Below, piece by piece: positions 45,543-64,000 of a stretch of DNA of 64,000 nucleotides. The notes under the pieces were generated by a model. That model had not been told where the DNA came from. It worked only from the letters and a program-made list of their open reading frames with translations, and ran no database searches. The stretch comes from Alviniconcha marisindica (taxonomy: Eukaryota; Mollusca; Gastropoda; Provannidae), in contig JABMCL010002049.1 in the NCBI GenBank assembly GCA_018857735.1, positions 2,393,501 to 2,457,500 on the forward strand. The letters are read 5' to 3'. How positions within the stretch are numbered: the first letter of the stretch is position 1; each line of letters starts with the position of its first letter. A program made the translations under genes and the position numbers.

Positions 45543-48500
45543 GCATTAGCATTCATGAAAAAGACAGGGGTCTGAGGCAGCATACTATTAACTATACATG
45601 TACTAGTTTACTACATCTTGTTTTTCCATTTCCTCCAACTTTGATTGTTGTCTCTGAATGTGATGTGTTGTGGACTGCAACTTGTGCTGTGATTTCACTT
45701 GTTGGCTCTGTTAAATCTAGGTTCTAGACTACAAGGCTTCATCTGGAGAAGTGCAGATAAAGTTCCTGCGTGAAAATCAGAGCAGCTTCTCGTTCCCTGC
45801 AGCTGATGACATCCTTTGGGTGCCTGCTGATCAGCTTGCAAAACTAAGCCACTATAGACCAGTGTCAAATGCAGCTGGGCTTTTTACAGAATAAAAGTTG
45901 CTTGAAGTTGTCATTGTTTTGCATGAGAACAGTTGATTGATTAAATTTTCATGTTAAGTTTCAGTCAATTCATGTAAGCATTACTAGTACTGCTCATCAC
46001 TTCTTTTTTCCTTCTTCACATAAGCAAAACTTGTCAAACTAAAAAAACACCTTGTCAAACTCAAAACAAATGCTTACATACATGTAATGTGTACAAATAC
46101 TCTGAAAAAATACATTTTCTGCATGCTTTTAACAGTTTCCAACCTGAGTGATTATTGAATGTCATGTGAAACATGTGTTACATGTCACGTGAAACATGCG
46201 TTACAATTCAAAGAACATCCAAAGTTGAGGAAGTGTTCCAATATTACTTGGGAACATGTCCACAGCATCAAAAACTAACAAGAATAAATACTTGTTCATG
46301 ATCCATGGTGTTTGTTTGATCTTGAAGGAAAACTTTTCTTTCCATTCACGCATGTTTCAGTGTCACAATTTTGTGGGTAGGCTGTTCTACTCTCAAGTGG
46401 ATGAACCCTCTTAAAAACTGCACTTAGTTACTCCTAATGATTGTTATTCAAAACCTTTCTATGAAATAATAAGGTTCTTGTTCTACATATTACATAATGA
46501 TACTTTTATGTCACACCGAAACATGCATTATGCTCTCCACTTGGACATGTTCGAAGCCACCCTAACTTGCAGCTGGGGTCCTAAGACCTAACTGCTTTTC
46601 TTTTAATTGTGCCTTAAAATAGGATGTATGTGGAACACCACAAGCCTAATTGGGATAAGCTGCAAGCTATTTCAGTTTTGACCTCTGATTCCCCCTAACT
46701 AGGACCAGCACTGAAGAAGAACCCATAAACATGATCTAAACAGGTAAAAGGTTAAAAAAGAACGCAATTACAATTTTTAGGGGCTAAGCCCCTTTTTGAA
46801 GCTATAACTAGTATAAGTACAACACAACACTTAAACAGTGAAAAATGAGATGTCAGATACTTATAAACATGAAGTTGTAAACCACAATATTTCATTGGAG
46901 GGAACGCTCCTGCGCATGTTTTTTTTGGTTTTGTTTCTAACTCATAACAAAATTTTGCACCAAGCCCACTTTTCCCTCCTGTCACTGTGTCAGTGTCTGG
47001 CTGGACCAGAAAAACAATTAAGTTACAAGAATCACCGAGGAAAGGTGGCTGTTTTCCAACAAAAATTCTCTGTTTATTACTTTATACTTTTTTAATTTTT
47101 ATAAATCTGATGCATTCATACAATGAATGAAACATGTCAACAGATGATGTAACTAGCTCTAGCTCACCCTCATACATGGCCTTTTCCTGTACATCAGTGA
47201 CAAGCTCCAGGTAGCGTTCTTCATCACAAGCTGCCTCCACAGCCTTCTCCACCTCTGACAGCTCCACCGGCATGCCTTTGACCAGGTCTGCATCATGCTT
47301 TGTCAGGTCGTAAAGATGGCCACGCCCGTCGTATCTACGGCACACACACAAAATACCCGCGTGCCACAAACCTTCTTTCACAGTACAACAGCCAAAAATA
47401 AAAAAATTAAGGAAAGAAGCTGTTATATTAGTGTTAAAGAACTGAATGTGCAGACCCAAAACATAAGAAATGGTAAGCCAAAAAGAAAAGAAAAAAAGAA
47501 AAAAAAGAAAGAAAGAAAGAAAGAAAAATAAAAGATACTACTAATACAACTGTACACATAACCATTTAAATGAAAACCAAAATCCTAACATGCAAAGTGC
47601 TAATCTAAGTTTTCTTCATTATCATCCTCAGTACATATCTGCAATACATAAAGTAAGTACCATTCATAGAAATAAGACAGCTAAACAATGCTTACCTAAT
47701 ATTCTAACTAATTTCAGAGATGCCTGCTGTCCAGTGAACTATTCACACATGTATATAATATATACAAGTTACAATACAGCAACAGTTAAAATTTTAGTGA
47801 ATACCTGTCACATGTTTTATAAAACAGACAGTCAAACCTTCCAAAGTACCAGAAATTTAATTTCTGCTTGAAAAATCATTTACAGAACTAGAATTACAAG
47901 TGTCTCATTACTGGCAATGATGGTGCCTATTCATTAAATAACAATAATCAGGGGTCGCGCTTATTGCAAACTTTTACGTAAATATTGCATTTTCGGGTGC
48001 CATACACATTTTGGCCACATCGCCGAGTCACCGTACGCAAAATGACTGAACACCGATTCAGCAAGTTACGGCTCACTGGTAGCTGCCACGTCACTCAACA
48101 CCAGATCGATTTGCAAACTCCGTGTGATCTCAGCCGTGGCTCCACACTCCTCCCCGCCACCACAAGTCTAGTCAATGAAGGGCGGAATCTGGACGACGAA
48201 ATAAATGCGCAAGCTGCCATTATTTTGGTCTGTATGGCGATACCCCCCCAAAAAAATTACTGATCTATGCGCATTATAGTCGGTAGCGCCCTGTGTCTGT
48301 GAATAAAATTTGCATACTTTTCCGAAGAATGACAATGATTTATTTGAACCAAATCCTTCTGGACCCGTATCTGGAAGAATAATCGGTCTCCGTATCAGTC
48401 TAGCCAGCGAGAAATCACGTATCCTGCTAAACTTATCAGTGATAATTTGGTTAGTTGACAGAGGACACGATCCCAAACATGGAATCTAAAACAACCCATA

Positions 48501-49868
48501 TTTACTGAATGTTTCCACTTTTTCGAGCACGGATAGACTTTCGTTTTACTATTTTCGTCTGCTCATTTCATAGATCGTGAACTCCATCAATTTCGCTTTG
48601 TGCACTAATTCCAAGGTGTATGCTGCAGGCTACGCATTTTTCGTACCACTGACGCAAAATACGTAATGTTTTGCATCGGATGACGCAAATCTCTGAAAGG
48701 CAGCGCGACCCCTGAATAATAGTTTTAAGTTTATCAATGCTTCACTAGTCTTTGCCAACTACCCTGGCAAGCAACCGTCCCTACTTCAAAGTTTCATGAC
48801 AATTTTACCTCTAAACATACTCAGATACTGGAAGAAAAACAGTTCTGATGCAATGTTTTAGGTCTGAACATTGGTCTGAACATTGAATATATTCTGTACA
48901 AAGAAAGGTGTGACTTCTGTTTTTTGCTTTTTCCCTAACATAAATATTTCTGCTTTGATCATAGTACTGTAACTTTCAAACAAAAATAACTGAATAGAGA
49001 AAGATAGAAGAGGAGCACCTATTGACCCAATGCACATACAGCACAATGATTAAATCTTAAACCCCTCTATGTCATAGTACTCATACCAATTGAAGGAGGG
49101 CTTTCTTGCTCCATCCATTGTGACTCAACCTGCAATGAAAGCATTCAAAAAAACATCCTCCGCCATTTGTAAAGGATGCATGCTGCCATATGCGCATCTT
49201 CCCATTGTTTCCAAATTCCATGGAAACTTTGTGGTTTCCCCGCCCCTCCTGGCTTCTGGTCCCGAGGCTGACAGAGGGTTGGTGGGTAGCTGAACAGTTG
49301 GTAGCTGATCTCACAAAGTTCCGAATCTCACCAATGCCGGTAAGCGTTGACCCTGGATTTGTAGGCAAACTCTGGTCGTATCCAAGTTATCATTCACTTC
49401 AGGGTGGCTGCGTCCTCCATACGTTGATGCACGTTAATGGTCGCGGCCGCGGCCAGTGTTTAAGACATGACGAGCACCATGCCATGTTACGCATTTTCTT
49501 CTATTGTTCTAAACAATTACATGACATGTGCAAATTTCGTCTAAAATTTTACAAACAACATTTACAAGCCTGAAATAAAGAAAAGCATTAGTGGTCGACG
49601 CGAGTTTTGTTTTGCGCGAACGAAAAAACCGAAGGTGGCTAGTCCACTCCAAGCAAGGTGCGAGATGAAGGGGAACCGACCTGTCTATCATGAGTCTTTC
49701 ATCTCCCATCCATGGAATAAGGTGTCTCCCTTCGTCGATATATTTTGCTCTCTCGTCATCCCTAAATAATTTACAGGCGTATCCAAACACAAGCAAATCT
49801 TCTAATGTGTTTTCTTGAGGTTTTTGACCAGAAACAGCGTTGTCGTCCCATAACAAAGTCGCCGCCAT
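33439..49868 (-). CDS. SFSWAP: SFSWAP, SURP-domain splicing regulator
   Basis: This is the homologue of Drosophila suppressor-of-white-apricot, a nuclear RS-domain regulator of alternative splicing. Exons: 49681-49868, 47168-47334, 43348-43446, 42736-42809, 42185-42410, 41415-41488, 39026-39265, 38559-38754, 37841-38027, 36515-36685, 36194-36373, 35116-35335, 34474-34728, 33439-34015 (TGA at 33441-33439). Exons 1-2 carry the DRY_EERY-type start ([27 protein letters not shown]). Exon 5 is SURP1 and exon 8 is SURP2, preceded by a [15 protein letters not shown] linker. Exons 9-11 give a charged helix ending [16 protein letters not shown]. Exons 12-14 form an RS/KD/ES-rich tail. The sum is about 951 codons, close to human SFSWAP. 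Exon 6 ends in phase 0 but exon 7 begins in phase 2, so one short exon between 39266 and 41414 is missing from this model. Confidence 0.92.
35390..35720. repeat. Three-copy repeat, about 105-bp unit
   Basis: Blocks containing CTCACAAGCTTTCAATCTTC, then an AACAGGAAGAAGCCTAAAAA stretch and ATATTTACCAATCAT, recur three times upstream of SFSWAP exon 12, with divergence increasing outward. Confidence 0.8.
37160..37216. repeat. (GT)n tract
   Basis: About 28 GT dinucleotides in SFSWAP intron 9. Confidence 0.9.
38135..38160. repeat. Poly(C) tract, 26 bp
   Basis: A homopolymer C run (G in the transcript), about 108 bp upstream of the SFSWAP exon 9 acceptor. Confidence 0.8.
38559..38754 (-). CDS. SFSWAP: SFSWAP exon 8, SURP module 2
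   Basis: This exon encodes the proline-rich linker [16 protein letters not shown] and the second SURP module ([19 protein letters not shown], then [19 protein letters not shown]). It is in phase 2 to 0, with donor GTGAGT. The exon matches the [19 protein letters not shown] junction of vertebrate SFSWAP. Confidence 0.93.
39847..40713 (-). mobile_element. hAT-like element A with zinc-finger fragment
   Basis: Perfect 14-bp terminal inverted repeats (CAGAGCTGCCAACC and its inverse) bound 867 bp. AAAAAA flanks both ends but is low complexity. Subterminal AGCGTAGC motifs recur at both ends. A minus-strand frame (40102-40365) encodes HVKCSAC, then [16 protein letters not shown] and RH, a BED-like C2-H2 finger typical of transposon-derived proteins. 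It is non-autonomous, with no DDE domain. It sits in the SFSWAP intron where an exon appears to be missing. Confidence 0.7.
41590..42080. repeat. Three-copy repeat, about 105-110-bp unit
   Basis: Units contain AAAGTCAAATAACCTCACAG, then a CTTACACC-TTATTTTATT stretch, CACAGGTGCATGTG and GGCTTTCTTTCTGATATCTG. They lie in SFSWAP intron 5. A (CTGAA)n patch lies at 41862-41880. Confidence 0.8.
42185..42410 (-). CDS. SFSWAP: SFSWAP exon 5, SURP module 1
   Basis: This exon encodes the first SURP (SWAP) module, including [19 protein letters not shown], then [19 protein letters not shown] and a basic run ([12 protein letters not shown]). SURP modules bind other splicing factors such as SF1. The exon is in phase 0 to 1, with acceptor TTTGTTTAG and donor GTAGGG. 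Confidence 0.93.
43500..43740 (-). repeat. SFSWAP: Two decayed copies of SFSWAP exon 3
   Basis: Upstream of exon 3 (43348-43446) lie two diverged copies at about 43515-43595 and 43645-43730. Each repeats the exon edge (plus strand CTGTAACCTTCCTGAAGTGA, then TCCTCCTCTGAAAAAG), which is the acceptor plus the [12 protein letters not shown] coding part. Point changes and small indels break the reading. Confidence 0.8.
43892..46724. mobile_element. 2.8-kb DNA transposon with 25-bp TIRs
   Basis: The ends GGGTTCTTCTTCAGTGCTGG then TCCTA at 43892-43916 and its exact inverse at 46700-46724 enclose 2833 bp in SFSWAP intron 2. A TAA lies one base outside each end, which would suit a TWA-type target but is not proof. 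Frames are short (the longest early one, 43978-44289, is 103 codons) and no DDE signature was recognised. It contains a 31-bp poly(G) and a duplicated AGTGACATGGTGTGCTTGCA block (45267 and 45334). Confidence 0.8.
45511..45541. repeat. Poly(G) tract, 31 bp
   Basis: The longest homopolymer in the window, inside the 2.8-kb transposon. Confidence 0.85.
47949..48714. mobile_element. hAT-like element B
   Basis: TIRs CAGGGGTCGCGCT and its inverse bound 766 bp, flanked by AATAAT on both sides (an apparent target duplication). It has no transposase frame and lies in SFSWAP intron 1. The CAG-initial TIRs resemble hAT families, although a full 8-bp duplication is not seen. Confidence 0.75.
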
Positions 49869-49939
49869 CTTGAATTAATACAGTCGTGACGTCATTTCCG
49901 AAGAGGACATTAATCAAGGGAAGTTACACCAATAACAAC
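49869..49939. promoter_or_regulatory. Bidirectional SFSWAP/TMEM199 promoter core
   Basis: Only 71 bp separate the divergent start codons of SFSWAP (minus) and TMEM199 (plus), so both 5' UTRs must be very short, overlap, or include upstream exons. The gap contains a perfect palindromic CRE/ATF site and an ETS-like TTTCCG. The SFSWAP start codon itself lies in a YY1-type CAAGATGGCGGC. There is no TATA box. A shared CREB/ATF, YY1 and ETS-type housekeeping promoter is inferred. Confidence 0.75.
49887..49894. promoter_or_regulatory. CRE site TGACGTCA
   Basis: A perfect 8-bp cAMP-response element lies within the head-to-head promoter, 46 bp from the TMEM199 ATG and 19 bp from the SFSWAP ATG. Confidence 0.7.
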
Positions 49940-61610
<11,671 letters not shown>

Positions 61611-61619
61611 CGTTATTAT

Positions 61620-62997
61620 GGACCATGAGACAGAAGGATGCTGCTGGCTTTCTATCATGCACCACCACAACTGCCAGTCACCAGCCGTGGTGACATACCT
61701 GTACACTGTAAGTCCAGGTCACTGCAGCCACGATGACATACATACATACACACTGTGTAAGTCCAGGTCACCAGCTAGGGATGTTATTACTTACATGAGA
61801 CAGAAGGATGCTGCTGGCTTTCTATCATGCACCACCACAACTGCCAGTCACCAGCCGTGGTGACATACCTGTACCCTGTAAGTCCAGGTCACTGCAGCCA
61901 CGATGACATATATACATACACACTGTGTAAGTCCAGGTCACCAGCTAGGGATGTACATATATACACTGAGTAAGTCCAGGTCACCGGCCATGAATGTACA
62001 CTCATATATATACACTGTGTAAGTCCAGGTCACCAGCTATGGATGTACACATACATAGATATACACTGTGGAATTCCAGGTAAGCAGGTACATGCATATA
62101 ATATATATTATATACATATATATATATATATAATTAATATATATATATATATATATATCACACTATATATACATATACACTGTAAGTCCAGGTCATCATG
62201 GACGTAATACACTGTGTAAGTCCAGGTCACCAGCCATGGACGCACACACACACACACACACACACACGCACGCGCGCGCACTGTGTAAGTCCAGGTTACC
62301 AGCCATGGACGTACACGCATAATTATACACTGTAAGTCCAGGTCATCATGGACGTATACACTGTAAGTCCAGGTCACCAGCCATAGACGTACACACATTA
62401 TATACATATATACACACTGTGTACGTCCAGGTCACCAGCTATGGATATACATAATATATACACATGTAAGTCCAGGTCACCAGCCAAGGACGTACATACA
62501 CATGTACGTCCAGGTCACCAGCTGTGGATATACATATACACATGTAAGTCCAGGTCACCAGCCATGGACGTACATACACATGTAAGTCCAGGTCACCAGC
62601 TATGGATATACATATATACACATGTAAGTCCAGGTCACAGCCATGGACGTAATACACATGTAAGTCCAGGTCACCAACTATGGATATATATATACATATG
62701 CACATGTAAGTCCAGGTCATTAGCCATGGACGTACATACACATGTAAGTCCAGGTCACCAGCTATGGATATACATATATACACATGTAAGTCCAGGTCAT
62801 TAGCCATGGAGCTATATATACACCGTGTAAGTCCAGGTCACCAGCCATGGACGTACATACACATGTACATACATATACATGTGTATGTACGTCCAGGTCA
62901 TCAGCTATGGATATACATATACACATGTAAGTCCAGGTCATTAGCCACGGATGTGTATGTAGTGTGTATTATAATATATATATATATTATATATATA

Positions 62998-63028
<31 letters not shown>

Positions 63029-63149
63029 ATACACATGTGTAAGTCCAGGTCACCAGCCATGGACGTACATACACATGTAAGTCCAGGTCACCAGCTATGG
63101 ATATACATATACACATGTAAGTCCAGGTCATTAGCACGGATGGTATATA

Positions 63150-63219
<70 letters not shown>

Positions 63220-63237
63220 TGTGTAAGTCCAGGTCAC
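61620..63237 (-). repeat. Minisatellite seeded by the unidentified exon's donor
   Basis: Some 30-40 units of 30-60 bp. On the minus strand all carry GGCTGGTGACCTGGACTTAC, matching the end of exon 63238-63441 (GGCTG) plus its donor and following intron bases. They are interspersed with (TA)n and TACATATACAC spacers. A larger duplicated block (about 170 bp) occurs at 61628 and 61799. Confidence 0.9.
62958..63216. repeat. (TA)n tracts within the array
   Basis: Long alternating TA runs (62968-63030 and 63145-63214), strongly self-complementary. Confidence 0.85.
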
Positions 63238-63441
63238 CAGCCGTCCTCAGCCTCCTCCACAATCACGGAGGGGACTTTGGGTCCGTCGTCACCGCCCCAA
63301 GCGTTGCGCGACTTTGGCCTGTCCCCCGAGGGGTCGGCCCAGCCGTTGTCCATGTCGTCGAAGCCGACGTCACGGGCAGTGGCGATGGATTCTGGCACTG
63401 GACTGAAGCACGGCGCCGGCGGGTCTGGATTCTCTATCACT
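63238..63441 (-). CDS. Internal exon of an unidentified gene
   Basis: This is a 204-nt open segment bounded by an acceptor (CATCCACAG) and a donor-like TG|GTGACC, in phase 2 to 2. It has high GC3, unlike the AT-rich repeats around it. It encodes an acidic, Trp- and Pro-containing stretch that starts VIENPDPPAPCF, continues GFDDMDNGWADPSGDRPKS and ends VIVEEAEDGW. I do not recognise the family; the composition suggests a disordered tail or adaptor-type region. The exon is supported by its coding bias and because its 3' edge and donor recur through the neighbouring array, as seen at well-identified exons in this window. The rest of the gene would lie beyond 64000 and/or below 61.6 kb. Confidence 0.6.
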
Positions 63442-63734
63442 CTGTGGATGACACGACGTGGGTTAGACCTCTTGGAGACGTCTCTGGGTGGACGGGCTCG
63501 AACTCGATGGCTTTATTAAAAAGTACGAGGATTGTAGTTCTGGTTCAGTCAAAACCCGACTAACAATTAGACCTTGCTGAGCTACTGATGAGTTGAAAAA
63601 GAAAGAAAAAAAGAGCATTATATACATGTATGACACATGAATCAACGAATGAAAAATGTATATCTGGAGGATAGAAACTTCTACACAAAACGTGCGTGTT
63701 CACAGCGCCAGACGCACACAAGACCGGCATGCAA

Positions 63735-64000
63735 GCCGCACACAGGCAGGCACTCGCACAGACACAGGCAGGCACTCGGACAGACACAGGCAAGTAATCA
63801 GACAGACACAGACGGGTAGACACTCGGACAGACAGGCAGGCACTCGGACAGACACAGACAGGCAGGCACTCGGACAGATACAGACGGGCGGCAGGCACTC
63901 GGACAGACACAGACAGGCAGGCACTCGGACAGACACAGGCAGACACAGACAGGCAGGCACTCGGACAGACACAGGCAAGTAATCAGACAGACACAGACGG
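63735..64000. repeat. Minisatellite, about 24-36-bp unit
   Basis: About ten units of GGCAGGCACTCGGACAGACA followed by CAGACA, running off the window edge. Open frames on both strands follow the repeat. Confidence 0.92.

Noticed and set aside
45272..45727. 151-codon plus frame in the 2.8-kb transposon
   Set aside because: It runs through poly(T) and poly(G) and has no transposase motif.
63560..63982. Cys/Ser/Val-rich frames at the right edge
   Set aside because: Frames on both strands follow the GGCAGGCACTCGGACAGACA minisatellite.

Overview
The window reads as nuclear DNA of an invertebrate animal, most likely a mollusc and perhaps a caenogastropod snail. This is inferred from conserved animal genes split into many small GT-AG exons, introns of roughly 0.3-5 kb packed with minisatellites and (CA)n/(GA)n/(TA)n tracts, short dispersed repeats ending in (ACTT)n, and a fossil of an N-RAG-TP-like transposon, a type first described from the sea slug Aplysia. 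Species identity cannot be settled from the sequence.

Layout. 1-1340: unassigned, with one doubtful plus-strand exon. 3.1-30.4 kb (minus strand): NAA25, the non-catalytic subunit of the NatB N-terminal acetyltransferase. I could place 26 complete coding exons plus the start of a 27th, all with consistent splice phases (949 codons before the last exon). 30.37-33.4 kb: a GC-rich NAA25 promoter region, palindromes, a tRNA-derived SINE-like piece and other dispersed repeats. 33.4-49.87 kb (minus strand): SFSWAP (suppressor-of-white-apricot splicing regulator), 14 exons with a DRY_EERY-type start, two SURP modules and a long RS/KD-rich tail. 49.94-59.57 kb (plus strand): TMEM199/Vma12-like V-ATPase assembly factor, six exons. 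SFSWAP and TMEM199 are head to head, with only 71 bp between start codons and a perfect CRE (TGACGTCA) in that gap. 59.6-61.6 kb: TMEM199 3' flank and simple repeats. 61.6-64 kb: a minisatellite, one exon of an unidentified minus-strand gene, and another minisatellite.

The most striking pattern is the origin of the intronic minisatellites. In at least three genes, and probably four, the tandem unit begins inside an exon and runs across its splice site into the intron, so each array is a ladder of duplicated 5' or 3' splice sites. Examples are NAA25 exons 15, 16, 17, 19, 20 and 27, SFSWAP exon 3, TMEM199 exon 5 and the last exon in the window. Arrays seeded from donors lie downstream of the exon and arrays seeded from acceptors lie upstream.

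The second highlight is a degenerate 3.08-kb transposon (55934-59014) inside the TMEM199 minisatellite. The neighbouring repeat units act as empty sites and reveal a 4-bp GTAG target duplication. Its broken reading frames resemble the RAG1 N-terminal zinc region (CxxC, then CxxCY, then CxxC, then a GGRP patch). Three further elements with terminal inverted repeats, two of them hAT-like, and a foldback element sit in introns.
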